The notes: generated by a model from the sequence alone, not told the origin. Positions 31,801 through 44,207 are shown, counted from the first letter of the stretch. The stretch is DNA of 64,000 nucleotides from Anthoceros angustus (GCA_010909165.1 MU008172.1:186001-250000); one strand, 5' to 3'. Translations and numbers: made by a program.

Positions 31801-32130
31801 TCGTATGCAACTATGAAAGAAGTGAGATCACGAAGTGTTTAGATTGTTAAAAGTCGATACACGCATGAGCCGCAACTTCTCGAACACGGACACCTGTGTG
31901 CGGAGTTGATGGGTTGATGCTCACGACTAGCCCACCGCACCCTCGAGAGCAATGAATTGCACGCTGCGATGAGGAGGTCGAGACATTCTGCACGCCGCCC
32001 CGCCTCCGATGGACAAAGTGCGGGTGAGTGTGAGAACGACCTGCTTTCTCGGCGCGGCAATCTCTTGCTTTTCCGCCACACATAAGCTAGATGGAAATAC
32101 ACATCTTCCCGCCAAAGCGAGAATGAATCT
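29850..32130. other. unique segment between duplications D and E
   Basis: Mostly the N-terminal part of the inverted TE gene (minus strand) described above, including acidic (TSLADEDEDAGGD) and Arg-rich linker segments. No independent gene is supported. Confidence 0.4.
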
Positions 32131-32136
32131 ATACCA

Positions 32137-33763
32137 TCCGAAAGGGGAAGGTGGGGTCACGTGCCATGAAGGAAGACACAGGCAAGGCAGCTCAGAATCA
32201 AGCAACTCCTTAAATGCTTTGTCGCATGACCGCGTGTTTTGCCATTGTCGGCTAATGTGGCAAATGCAAATTTGAGCATATTCTAAGGTATATGCTAGTT
32301 ATGCCACGGCTAAAATAGTGTTCCGATGGCATAACGATGGGCACCTAGAGTGATTCAAAGATCCACCGACTAGCTGACCGCCGCTTCCTACCAAAAGTGG
32401 GCATCGACTTCATTGCCGAGTGCGAAGGCTTATTTCGCACAAGCCCGCGAATTGTATCGAGTCGCATCCACTTCTCATCCACCTTGCGCATCCTCCTCCT
32501 CCTCCCGGACGCCACGCGCCCCTCCGTGTGAGAGCAATGGCCAACGACAGCAGCGGCGTGTTCGATTTTGCAAATTTCGCCGGGTCGATGCATGTCATTC
32601 CCGAACGGTGGCCATGAGTCCGACGACTCAATTGTTGATCTCACGATGATGCCCGCACAACCCCGCCGTAGTTTTAGAGGATGATTCACGAGCTATGGCG
32701 GCGGCCGGGCATAGTCCTTGAAGAGACACGGTGAAAGACTTCACAACGGTGGAGAGCGATGACGATGTGCGTGTTCCGATATGGAGGGGGGAACGGAGGA
32801 TATGGTTGCGGTGATGGCGACCTTTTTCGACGATCCCGAATGCGCGGAGAGGATCAAGAGGAGCTCGTGACGTTAACCGGATGTCCGGTGCTCGACGCAG
32901 ACGCCGACGCAGGCCCGACTGCCACCACGAGGCGACTGCACCATCCATCCGGAAAGGGGAAGGTGGGGTCACGTGCCATGAAGGAAGACACAGGCAAGGC
33001 GTGCTCAGTAATCAAGCAACTCCTTAAATGCTTTGTCGCGGCGACGTGTTTTGCCATTGTCGGCTAATGTGGCAATGCAAATTTGAGCATATTCTAAGGT
33101 ATATGCTAGTTATGCCACGGCTAAAATAGTGTTCATGGCATAACGATGGGCACCTAGAGTGATTCAAGATCCACCGACTAGCAAGTACCGCTTCCTACCG
33201 CCGCAAAGTGGGCACATCGACTTCATTGCCGCATTTAGTGCGAAGGCTTATTTCGCACAAGCCCGCGAATTGTATCGAGTCTTGCGCATCCACTTCTCAT
33301 CCACCTTGCGCATCCCTCCTCCTCCCCTGACGCCACGCCTCCGTGTGAGAGCAATGGCCAACGACGCCAGCGGCGCGTGTTCGAAAATTTCGCCGCGGGT
33401 CGATGCATGTCATTCGAACGGTGGCCATGAGTCCGACGACTCAATTGTTGATCTCGGCCGATGATGCCCGCACAACCCCGCGTAGTTTTAGAGGATGATT
33501 CATGCGCTATGGCCGCGTCGAGTGCATAGTCCTTGAAGAGACACGGTGGCAGACTTCACAACGGTGGAGAGCGATGACGATGTGCGTGTTCCGATATGGA
33601 GGGGGGAACGGAGGATATGGTTGCCGATGGCGACCTTTTTCTGCACGATCCTGCACGATGCGAGGCGGAGAGGATCGCAAAGGAGCTCGCACGCGTTAAC
33701 CGGATGTCCGGTGCTCGACGCAGAGGCACCGCCACCACGAGGCGACTGCACCATCCATCCGGA
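32137..33763 (+). repeat. tandem duplication E: two ~810-bp units
   Basis: CCATCCGAAAGGGGAAGG at 32137 recurs as CCATCCGGAAAGGGGAAGG near 32945. The second unit ends by 33763, where unique sequence starts. The units differ by clustered micro-indels, mainly near CG-rich words. The junction is CCATCCATCC. Confidence 0.88.
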
Positions 33764-34899
33764 CTTCTTCGATCACCGCGGCGCATCGCGAAGATGTACC
33801 GGCATTTGGCGTAAACCGGATAACACCGACGCGCCGACAAGGTCCCTCGGCGGCGTGGGGGTCCGAATACTATCGAGAATGTGCTACACCGTGCAGAACA
33901 CCGGGCAAGACTCGATGTGGAGAGTGCGAGTCTCCGGACTTTGGTGAGAAGATCCATGCATTGTTGATTTTGGGCTTGGCTTGGAAACAATATCGCACGC
34001 GGGTGATGGCGGAGTTGCAAGCACGGGAGTCGCCCAAGAGCTAATGTGGTCCGTGGTCCCGGATCTTTGTTTGGTGATTGTGATGCCATCCAGCTTGAGT
34101 TGCTCGAGATGATGCCTCGCGCACATCCGCCAAAGGTGAGGATCTGCAACGAGCTGCACCGACGCTAAGCGTAAAGTACCTCGCCGAGCTAGAATGGATT
34201 TGGTCTTAGAGAAGCATTGTTCGTGGCTTGTGCGCGATTTAAAGCGGCATTGTTGTGACAAAAATGTTTAGAGCGTGTTGGCCATTCAAATTGAAGGTGA
34301 TTCGTGTAGCATTCTTCCGCATGACAAAAGGAGAGGGGAACAGCATTTGCAAGACCATCGGATCCGATCAAGACGAAGAGGAGTTGTTGCCCATAGTATG
34401 GATAAACCGGATTCCACATGGGAAGAAACAGTGTGTGTGAGGGCTCGGGGGTTTTACGCATTGGGTCACTAAGATACAAGAATGCGCAAACCGGGTAGTG
34501 AAAAATGTTAGATGGACCGTAGGCTACGGTCTCAAAAGCAGCCAACGCCATATGGATTACACGTCATGTGGATGGACGTTTTCTTCAAAGGTCAGGAAAG
34601 ATGCCGAATCGGAAGTCTTCAACTTGCCGACTCGACACTAAAGAGGAGATCTTCATTGAGTATGCGAGCGGAAACGGTCGATGTGCTCCACGTTTATTGA
34701 CTACTTTTGCAAGCTTTGGATGAAGTATTTCCTGTTAAAATACCACACAGCAACCGGCCATCTGCGGCATCGATGACCTAAAGAGGAAAATAAAAAGGCG
34801 GTCGGATCACGACAAGGTGAGATGGCGGTCCTTATTCCGGTCACCGGATGTCCCGCCGAACTTTGGCGCAACCCCATGGCCTCACACCCTTTTCTTGCG

Positions 34900-35460
34900 A
34901 ATGAAGGGGGCTTGAAACAAACCGTGTGCACATTGGCGCCCTTATTGTTGCGTGCAGACAAGAATGTGGAGCCGAGTCCACAGAGAACAACAAGAAGGAG
35001 CGCGAAATGGCGCGCACCGCACAAGTGCGGCGGGCTAAGTTCATTGGTATTGCCATAGATGGTATGGACCAAAAACAGAGTTGCCCCATTACCGCAGATT
35101 GCCAAAGACGGTTGATTCCGGAGCCCTTGTCGGGCTTCACGTTCTAGGTGTGCTGGTGTTCAACTACTTGGTGCGCACTAGTGTATTTGAGTTTCGAATG
35201 TGAGAAATGATCCGAATGGAATCAGAGCCGTGATTCAGATGTTATCAATACTGGAGGGGCCGCTATTCTATACTTGCGGATGGACAATTGCTCAAAACAA
35301 GAATCGGAGGTATTGGCATATCATCCATGCTTGTGGCGAAAGGTATCTTCAAAAAATCAAGGTGGGGTTTCTTCTTGTTGGCCATACCCACGATCGATTG
35401 ACCAAATGTTTTCGAGGTTCTCGGTTGTGCTAGGGTTGAAGGATGCTTACAGCCCGAAAT
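34900..35460 (+). pseudogene. DUF7869-like (transposase-like) protein fragment
   Basis: Plus-strand frames contain FIGIAIDGMDQK, then CGWTIAQNKNRRYW (read in the neighbouring frame as DNCSKQE, together resembling D-N-C-x-x-E-N-K-N), then KIKVGFLLVGHTHD and, one frame over, IDQMFSRFSVVLGL. The series IDGMDQ ... DNC..NKN ... KVGFLPVGHTH(E/D)DIDQMFSR is, to my knowledge, characteristic of DUF7869 proteins found in algae, invertebrates and other eukaryotes, often repeat-associated and probably RNase H-fold transposases. At least two frameshifts break it here; one needs only a single base between HD and IDQ, next to a CG dinucleotide. Confidence 0.6.
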
Positions 35461-36236
35461 GATAGGGTTGCCGGAGCGGGCGACACCCCATCACCGCAGA
35501 TTCACATAAGAAGGAGGTGCGACTTCAAGACCTATCTATGGCCGAAGGGGATCGTCGCAACGTATGACTTGCATAATCACGCTTTCAACACCAGTTCAAA
35601 ATAACAAGGGAGAAGCTGCTATCGAGAGGACGGATGCTAAGATGCAAGGAGTTTTCAAGTTCGATCAGGTCACCGGAGGGTGGTGTGCGCTATTACGTGG
35701 GTGCCACCACGGGTGAGCGACTCCATTGTTGCCGTTGGTCCCATCACATGCCCAAGGTAAAGGAAAGGGACAAGCAAAGCGGAAGGATGCCCCGATGCCT
35801 GGCGGTAGTAGTAGTGTAGTGGCGGAGTCCATGAAGTAAAAGCGGGCCTAGAACGCACCAGCGACATATGAATGTGGAGCAACTAGCATGGTGGGATACG
35901 CCTGGGATGAACAGTAGCAATAGCCGAGAGACTAGCAGCATTCCATTCCGTTGGAGAGAATGGTCTTGGTACACTCGCGATGAAGAAAACGAGGTACCAC
36001 CAGAGACCCTCCAGACTCAACTTTGGTTGATCCCGCAATGGCCGACGGATTTTTGGACATGGTGGAGGTGTACACAGGGCACATCAAGTGCGGAGGGAGG
36101 GCAAGGCGAGGCTCAGTCGAGGTTGTGTGAAGGAGATTGAGGAGGGAATGATGGTTGCTGTCAAGCCGGGATGATCCAGAGGCGACCATTCGCTCGCAAA
36201 AGTGGTGGAGGTGGACCATGATGCGGGGTCCCTTTC

Positions 36237-36653
36237 ATGATAGTTCATTGCGGAGAGAACAATGATGCATTCGAGGGAAGGTACATGGAGGAGTTTGTGA
36301 TACGGAAGCGCCCACCGTCGAGGGAAAAAGTGCGATCAAAGAATGGAGGCAAAGGGCGTCAGGAGAAGCATTTGCAAAGCCTCAACTTCCCAGAGACAAA
36401 TGTGCTGGCCTATGATTTCGCGCTGACAAGGAACAAGACGTTGCAGAGGACGACAATGAAGCTGATAAAGACCAAAGTCTTTGAGTTGCGGTCAGAGCCG
36501 GCTGATGAACCGGCGAGGCTTCCGCCAGCTGACACGAATGTCATGCCCGAAGACATGATTGACTCGGAAGACCTCGACAATGTGGAATCAACGGATGAGT
36601 CCACAGACGTGGTGGTGGACCACCGGATGGTCGGACTGGAGAGGAGCCGATGA
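36237..36653 (+). CDS. unidentified charged ORF downstream of the DUF7869-like fragment
   Basis: A 138-codon frame with no stop. It begins near MIVHCGENNDAFEGRYMEEF, continues with basic residues (KRPPSREKVRSK, TLQRTTMKLIKTKVF) and ends in an acidic tail (DMIDSEDLDNVESTDEST). It is probably the C-terminal exon of the same element protein as the 34.9-35.5 kb fragment, since both lie on the + strand about 0.8 kb apart. Fragments between them (about 35,868-36,140, with WREWSWYTRDEENE) look coding too. No known domain. Confidence 0.35.
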   Translation: MIVHCGENNDAFEGRYMEEFVIRKRPPSREKVRSKNGGKGRQEKHLQSLNFPETNVLAYDFALTRNKTLQRTTMKLIKTKVFELRSEPADEPARLPPADTNVMPEDMIDSEDLDNVESTDESTDVVVDHRMVGLERSR

Positions 36654-39008
36654 GGCAACCTAATATTGTCAACTTTCCGCCTTGTACCAGACGTTATGTC
36701 CCCTCGGGCTTGAATGCGTGGATTGTTTTCGTCTTTTCGGAAAGGTTTAACACCGGCATCATCTGCTTGTAGGAAGTTGACGGTGATAATGTCCGGAGCA
36801 TGTAACGGCGACTATGTCGAAACCGATCCGCAATGTGGTGCTCTAATTTTCTAACAATGTTCGGTGGTTTGTCGTTGAGAGCAGGCGAGGTTTCAATGGT
36901 GATCATGCAGTCATCTATGTTCGACCAGCAGTGGCGAAGTGTTCCCGAGGATGGTCACGCCAGGATGTCCGTGGCAAGGCGTATGCCGCAGCGCAATGTT
37001 TGTTTTCGGTTCTAGTTCGGGACCGCCCCTAATGACTATGGGGTGGAACGGACGGGGTCCGATCTCGCGGCTCGCGAACGGACGCACGGGCGAAACTGAG
37101 TACCAAGACGGGCTCAAAAAGGCGTCTTCCTCCACTGCTTCCACCGCCACAGAGGTTGTCTTCCACCTCCTTTGTGGTTTGTGCACCATCCCTCCTCCTC
37201 GGCGGAGAGCCGTCCTCACGCCATGCTCCTCCACCTCCTTCCAGCCCTTCCGGATGAGGACTGTCCGGTTTTGCCTGCGCGCCCCTTCTCCTTACGTCCC
37301 CCATCCATCCAACCTTCCTTGAACTAACCTCGCTTGCAGCCCTTCCGGATGAGGACTCGCAGAGGTGGCTACGAGTCACCACCTCGTATCACAAGGGAGG
37401 ATGTGGAGGCAAAGCGAGCCAAGGCGGAGAAGGATGGAAGTTGCCCATCCGGGACTTGTGTGGAGGCCATTTGGGTCTCCAGGCGGCGGGAAAGAGATGG
37501 TATGTGGCCATCTCCTTCCATGCAGAGGCGGTGGCATCGTAGATTTTATGCTTTAGGAGGTAGGAAAAGCCAAGGGGTGGAAGAGGACTATAGGATAGCG
37601 AAGGAGGGGTTCCCGGAGGCGAAACGGGGTGCAGCAACTCCAGCATGCGAGAGGAAGGAGGGGTGAAGGAAGAGCTGAGGACTGTCCGGTCCCAAAGAAT
37701 TGTTTAGAGCTTCCGTGACCTTGCATGCCGTGAGTCCATGCAATACCAGAATGAAGGTTGCCGCAGGAGGAGTCGCCGGGAGCGGGAGCGGGTGGAAGTG
37801 AAGGAGGAGGCAAGCACTTACCGTACCTTTTCGCTTGAGAGTTGAGCATGGTTGTCGCATGCACTAACGGGCTGTTCATTGTGGCGTAGACAGTGATGGG
37901 GACACCCTTGGCAAACCGGAGGAGCACAATTGGAGATAGGAGCGTGAAGTGGGTTACCTAGGTTTTTGCAAGCGATCCAGACTAGAAGCGGGGCGGAGGG
38001 GGAAGAGAAAGGGAGGGGAGAGGGGGGGTTGGATGCTTCGTAGCTTTCTCGTGGCTTCACTGGGGTCAGAGTTGGGGACGGCAATCACATGATTTTGTGT
38101 ATGTCAAGTTTTAGCGTCTGATGTGCAAGCCATGGTCTGCCGCGAAGTGTGAAGCGGAAACGGGGGTTTGAGTTTGGGGAATGCCTGATTCGGGAATGTT
38201 TTGTCTGTCACCGGACAGCCGGTGGCTATGAGCCAACGGTCAATGTCACATGGCATGGACTAGAGGGGCGGTTACATGTGAACTACACCATATCGGTTTT
38301 CCAATACTTTATTAGCGAGAAATGTATTCATCAAGATATACTTTGTACCTTGGGGATGTATATTTGAATAATATTATTCCATGTATTTTACATGAATAAC
38401 CCTAAGGCCCACAAACAGTGAGCCCGCTAGTGATGCATTCATCAATTGTGTAACATGACGTACACTTTTCCATATGCCGCTTTGTAAAGGTAGCTTTGGT
38501 CGTAATGTATCCCAAAAGTGACAGATTGAAATAAAGCCTAAATAAATGTTCTAGTCACGCCATAAATTTATAAGGATCTCTACTTTTTCTCCCGAATGCC
38601 TCTTTTGTTTAACCATGAGACATCGAGGTGTGGAAATATTGCCAATAAATTTCAAGTTTTGATGAAGTGGAATGGGTTTGGGTGTCTGTGAGTTGTATTT
38701 TTAGCGCTTTCCCACAAACCCTCAAAATCAACGTTCGAGTTTTCTTAAGTGCAAATTTTGATGACATATTTGGCCGTCCGGAAAGTGGAGTGTGTCACTA
38801 GCCCTAAGGAGACCTGTTCTACCGTCTGCAGCTTTGAGCACCAGTGTTTCTGCTGGATCCTTGATTTTGGCCACCGGAAGCAACAAAGAAGGATAAATAA
38901 TTAGAACAACGAACATGCCTAGTAGCTTGTTTTCGCTTGAGAGACTCCTCTCAAGCTTTGCATCCTTCCGTGCCGCAACATTGGTCTATGCTTCAAACTC
39001 GCAGACCC
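36654..39008. other. TE-derived spacer, no gene recognised
   Basis: 36.7-37.7 kb contains short coding-like scraps and the word CAGCCCTTCCGGATGAGGACT twice (about 37,239 and 37,337). 38.1-39.0 kb is AT-rich and lacks frames of note. Confidence 0.4.
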
Positions 39009-39290
39009 TTGTGTAGCGGCTAGCTACAATTAAATATTAAATTAAGCTTTCACTAAAGAGCGTAGTCGAACATCATTTCTTTCCTTCCTTGCGCAGAACA
39101 TCACACCAACGAACGCTCACGTTAACGTTAACGCTGGTGAGCCGATCATCGCAGAGAAATGAGAACGAAACATTTTTTACATGATAAAGGCATTCACTCC
39201 ATGCTCCTCAAATTCCAAACATCGATCGTCACACCGACGATGCGGAATCACGTGGTACCATGTCGCTACCATGTCTTTGAAACCAACTTG
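39009..39290 (-). repeat. LTR-like repeat, copy 2
   Basis: Near-identical to 16141-16446. It lies directly downstream (on the minus strand) of gypsy integrase coding sequence, the position of a 3' LTR. Confidence 0.55.
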
Positions 39291-40450
39291 CAAATCATCA
39301 TCTTCGATATGGCGATCGAGCGAGCAACCGCAAGATGAGTTCCGAGCCCACTTTTTCCGATCGTGAGTGCAAGGGGCTTTGAAATATGCAGGCGGTGGTA
39401 GATTCTATTGTCGTTCGGCGGTGGAAGGATGAAGTGCATCGGTCAATGTGAGCATACTCGAGCTCGAGTGCAAGATGGGTCAGGATCAAAACATGGTTCG
39501 TGTTCGGAAGACAGGGTGAATGCGAGATTCGGAGGAAGGGCAAGCTCATAGGCCACAGGGCCAATGCAACGGAGGATACTAAGGACCAACAAAACGAGGG
39601 AAATCTTACGAATCCCGTGAAGGGATAAATTCGGCGACAAGACATAGGTACCAACTGCAAATTCTTGAGGGGCAGCGATGATTGGCGATTGGGCTTGGCG
39701 GTTTTGGGTTCCAAACAGACGAGCCTCTGCGCGATTTGGACACGTTGGTGAGAAAATCGACAAGCGGCGAGGACACAAGCGTGAAGGCAAGGAAAGCAGC
39801 GTGGGGTGAAAACCTTTGTTGAACAAGAATGGAGTAACTCGGGTTGAGGCGTTAGGGGCGTTGTTGTAGGCAAACTCAACGAGGTGGAGAAAGTCCAGCC
39901 ACCGAGTTTGGTGCACACCGCATAAGCACGGAGTATATCCTCTAAAACTTGATTAGCTCGCTCGTAGCACCATCCGTCCGAGGATAAAAGGCGATGACAT
40001 CTGAGCTTGGTGCCAAGACCACTGAACCGCTTGCGAGCGGCGTAAACTGAATCATGATCGCTCACAAGAGAGCGAGGAGGCCATGGGCATATAAAACCAC
40101 TTTCCGAATAAGTCGGTTTGTTCATTAGAGCATGTCTCGAGGTGGAGGCAAGGAGCACTTGATGAGTAAGCTTATTCGTGAAGACCGACGCATCAAAGCC
40201 GAGTGCGAGGCAATCCGGTTATGAAGTCAAGTGTGACTTGCTCCCGAGGCGATAAAGGGCGGGCAAGGGTTGGAGCAGCCGGCAAGGCGTTGGTGACAAG
40301 CTTTGTTGCATTGGCATAAGTTGCAAAGGAGGACATAATCTCGGACGTCTGATTGAGTGAGGCCAAAAATAGAGCCGATTGAGAGTGGTAGTAGTAAGAT
40401 TTATGACATGTAGATGGAACATCGTGGGCTTCGTAAATCAAAGCCCGGCA
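39291..40450 (-). pseudogene. Ty3/gypsy integrase remnant
   Basis: On the minus strand, in order: REQVTLDFITGLP (start of the integrase core), PPRSLVSDHDSVYAARKRF with a core Asp, GTKLRCHRLLSSDGWCYERANQVLEDILRAYA, WLDFLHLVEFAYNNAPNAST, and C-terminal parts in shifted frames (FAVGTYVLS, GPVAYELALPP). The usual HPQTDGQTER block is partly altered, and several frameshifts occur. Reverse transcriptase is not present, so only the 3' end of pol remains. It cannot be active. Confidence 0.85.
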
Positions 40451-41027
40451 AATATGGGGAACTTAAGGGATGTCATACGTGACACTACTCTACACTTGGG
40501 TTTAGTGTTTGATTAGCATTAATTAATCTAATGACTTGTCTTTAAGTAATTAGTATTAATTAATCTAAAGCGCTTACATTAATTAAGTATTGATTAGTGT
40601 TAATGAAACATGGTTAGCAATAGCTAACGGATGGCTTTCAAGGTCACTAAGCATAGGGCAATGCATGCAAGCCACCTCTTCATCCCACTTGGGCTTGAGG
40701 ATTGCTCCTATCTATAGCAATCCTTGCGATCTTCCTTTGATGTCCTTTCATAGATGGTGACCCCAATCTATTCTCTTTCTTTAATAAAACCAATTATTTT
40801 TCTCCCATGTGCGTTTGCATTCACATCCAATGAAGGATATCGATGCTATGGTACGCTCGAGGCTTGTCCATCTCCTCCACATATATATACAATGCCTTTC
40901 CCATGTGCACTTTGCACTCATATCCAACGTAGAAGATGCCAAAATCGCATATATACATATGTATGTAGGTTCCGGCCGCAACATGCTATTGGAAATCTGG
41001 TGTCCACTAGAATCTTACGAGAATCTA
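40451..41027. other. AT-rich spacer
   Basis: 40,500-40,610 has repeated ATTAATTAATCTA words. No gene recognised. Confidence 0.4.
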
Positions 41028-41405
41028 GACTCACTTGCTTCTTCTTCCCTTAAGCTTCTCCTCGAACTAGCTTTGCATGTCTTAGCTCTATATCATGTGA
41101 CGTAGTTTGGAGGTGAGTTGAAGAACAGAATCTACCAAGACCAAATTTTAAAGGCTATATGTGCGATCCCACACACCAAAATTATTATCGACTCACTTGC
41201 GTCCCTTGAGCTAGCTTTGCAAGGCCTAGAGCTCTATATCCTGTGTAGTTTGGAGGTGAGTTGAAGAACACCGAGAATCGCCAAGCCCAAATTTGTAAAG
41301 GCTATATGTGCGATCCCACACACCAAAATAATCATCGACTCACTTGCTTCTTCCCTTGAGCTTACGCCTCGAGCTAGCTTTTCAAGGCCTAGAGCTCTAT
41401 ATCCC
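41028..41405 (+). repeat. 143-bp tandem repeat, about 2.5 copies
   Basis: TAGTTTGGAGGTGAGTTGAA occurs at 41103 and 41246. A partial earlier unit (GACTCACTTGC...) starts near 41028. Units contain GGCTATATGTGCGATCCCAC. Confidence 0.85.
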
Positions 41406-41633
41406 GTGGTCGGAGTGGTAGCTATCGGAGGTTCGACATCATCCGTATTCCGCTGTAGGTTGTAGCAATTGCGGTGTGGGATGGATGCGAGGTGGAAGGG
41501 TGTGAGACAAGGATGGATGCCGAGGAGGGTGGAGATGAATGGAGTGACCCGCCTCACGACATTGTGATGGCGATCTGGCAAGGTCTTGGTGCGAGTGTGG
41601 TTTGGGAAAACCCGGGCACTCCCAAGGGCNCCC

Positions 41634-42104
41634 ACACCCCAGGCCAAGGCCCCTCAAATGCCAACCTCATATTCACAATGGTGCCCCAACACCCCGTCGC
41701 TCTTCTCCTTTGCTTTCCTTTTGGTTTATCACTTCCCTCGAGAAGAGTGTCGCTTCCCTCAAAGCGATGTGTCGAATGTAATCCAACATGGGTATGCTCA
41801 CACGGAATGGCAATTTCAGCCAAAGTCGAAGAAATTTCGGTGGAGACTTCATTTACTTGCGATGTCAAGCAGATACCTTGACATCGCTAGCGACCGCATC
41901 TTGCGCAAGTGAAGGAGGTTAGACCTAATGAAACTCTTGCTACGGTGATGGGCCTTACGACGATCGACAACATGAAGAATTGTGTGGTCTATCACCTCCC
42001 AAACACAGGACCCAACTATTGTTAAGCGATTGGGTCCCTCAAGCGATTACCCCATACCAAGTATGTAGGCCTCCGGATGATCTATACAGGCGATGCCGTT
42101 TTGT
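41634..42104 (+). repeat. inverted-repeat arm 1 (partner 53792-54245)
   Basis: About 470 bp matching the reverse complement of 53792-54245 with micro-indels. An ambiguous base (n) is at 41630 beside the arm. Frames inside are mirrored between the copies, but no domain is visible. Confidence 0.85.
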
Positions 42105-43808
42105 GATCAACTGTGATGGTGGTTACCATGTGTTTTGCCTAAATCCACCACTGGCGGGGTCCGGATCACTATTGTGGCCTGAAAGCGAGCTACAGCGGGC
42201 ATAAGCCATCGGGCTTGCGGCTAGGGAGGGGCGAGGGGGAGCAGGAGTGTCGAGGCTAAGGATTTACAGGCTGTCCTTGTCATGGGACATCATCCATGAG
42301 GACGGTAGGTGACAGATTTGCCGGTGGCGGGTACCCATCTTGGGAATTTGTCCCAATCTTGGGACATGATAGTCCACGGTGGGATTGCGAAGATTGTCAG
42401 CAACCACATTAAATTTCTGAGCTAAGGTGAGAAGGGCGATGTGAGTTAGCAAGTGTTCTCTTTATACCTTAGCCTAGTTTGAGCGTTTTCACTAACCAAG
42501 GACATGGGCGGATATATCCTTTATGCTAATTGGGCCATTGTCCAAGGATTCATTTCCTTTAAAATTAGTTATAGGAAATAGAGCCGTTATGAACGAATAG
42601 CTAGGTCACAAAAAGCCACTTAGTTGTAGGTGTGAAACGGGCCAAATACAAACCAGACGATGCACACGATCAGCGATGGGCGGAAACACCAGGCGTGTCT
42701 TTGGTTTGACATTATAGGCGCAAAGCGGCGGTGAGGAAGCGATCAGCGGCAAAGCATGAGGATGATGGCGGAAGCCAGCATGAAGATAGCGAGGAGAGCG
42801 TCTTAAGTTTTTGGTCTTGGAAATCGTGCAGCGAGGGTGCTGCTGCTAGGAACAAAGACATTGTGTGATTTTCCAGGAATCACGTATCAAACTTCTGCGG
42901 ATCACGGGCGTTTTTGCTCTGGCGTGTCCCCGCTGCGGTCTTGAGGTGCAATTCTGAACCTCAGCCAGTATATTTGGCTGAGAAACATCAAAATTAGCTT
43001 TGGTTGCTGAAATCGCGGCATTTGAAGACCGATCTTTCAAAGGCGCTTCTCCAATCCGGAGCGGCGGCATTTGAGGCGCCTCCTTCACCTAGGGTGACGC
43101 CATTCTAGAGCTAGGAGCACAGCTGGGCGATTGCAGCTGCAGCCGTGGCCAAATCCAGGCCCAAATCGTGGGCATTTCCAGAATCAGCTGGGATTTCGAG
43201 ATTTGACGGGCGTCTCTTCATCTCTGTTTGCTCCTTGCAGCCACAGAGCATGTTGGAGAGGAGGACATATCTAACCATTCAAGATTTCCAGATCAGGAGC
43301 AGGCGGATTGCAGCTTAGCCAACATTTCTGATTGTGGGGATTTTGCCAGTGAATCAGTCAAACCTTGTGCATTGTTAGGGACAGTCGCTGGCTATTATAG
43401 CTATAGGAAGCACTAGTGATTCAAGATGCGTAACGTGGTTTGTTTTTGACCCTCTCGGTGGCTGGGGTTGGGAGTTGACCTCTAGAGCAGGTCCCATTTC
43501 GGGGAGCATGAAGCGATCCATTTGAGTTATGCAACCTCACTATGGGTTGTTGAGGGCAGGTCCCTACATCTTTGGGGTTGGGACGGTCCCACTTGAGGCT
43601 GACGGTCCCCTTGCCGAACTGTTGGGGCGAGTACTCTTGACAGCTGGGATTCTTTGAAAGCTATGTAGAGAGTCTGGCTATTCCTTTACAAATTTGGGAG
43701 TGTCACGCTGATCCCATGCGCTAGCCATATGGGTGATGCACCCCGAGGGACATGAGATTAGTCCTCGCTATTGTTTGAGGACACGAGACATTCATCAACG
43801 AACCACTC
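42105..43808. other. TE-derived or intergenic, no gene recognised
   Basis: Only short frames. No retroelement or transposase motif seen. Confidence 0.35.
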
Positions 43809-44207
43809 TTGAGCAGGCATAGGCCAGAAGAAGTTCTTTCCAACATCAGCAACCAGCACAAGAGGAGTTGGCCAGCAGTTCACAGGAGCCGGGCCGCCAC
43901 ACACCTTGGCTTGACAACCGGTGGTCTCCATTTTGAGATCTCGGTAGCCGGCAAATTCATCGACTCCTTCTTGCGGGAGATCAACCGGAACAAACTTGTC
44001 CCAATTCGAGGCCTACATGGACAAGATCATCAGCTGATCTTTCAAAGGATTCAGACACCATGGAAGGTGGAGGACCCTCATACAGGCAAGACGGATTTTC
44101 TGGGAGACTTGACACACAATGCAAGATTTTCGGTTGTCCCTCAATGCCATCATCAGTCGGGTCAGGTTCAAACATGGTGCCGCTTACAATCACCAGTAGA
44201 TGTTTGA
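43809..44207 (+). CDS. unidentified ORF
   Basis: A 132-codon frame (with segments such as HFEISVAGKFIDSFLREINR) of balanced composition, unlike the low-complexity frames elsewhere. It might be a gag-like piece of a retroelement, but there is no zinc knuckle, protease or RT nearby. Start and end are those of the open frame only. Confidence 0.2.
   Translation: MSRHRPEEVLSNISNQHKRSWPAVHRSRAATHLGLTTGGLHFEISVAGKFIDSFLREINRNKLVPIRGLHGQDHQLIFQRIQTPWKVEDPHTGKTDFLGDLTHNARFSVVPQCHHQSGQVQTWCRLQSPVDV

Noticed and set aside
16447-39008. One intact 22.5-kb element bounded by the ~300-bp direct repeats
   Set aside because: The direct repeats fit better as gypsy LTR sequence. The left TIR at 16447 has no partner near 39 kb, and the interior contains oppositely oriented copies of the same gene.
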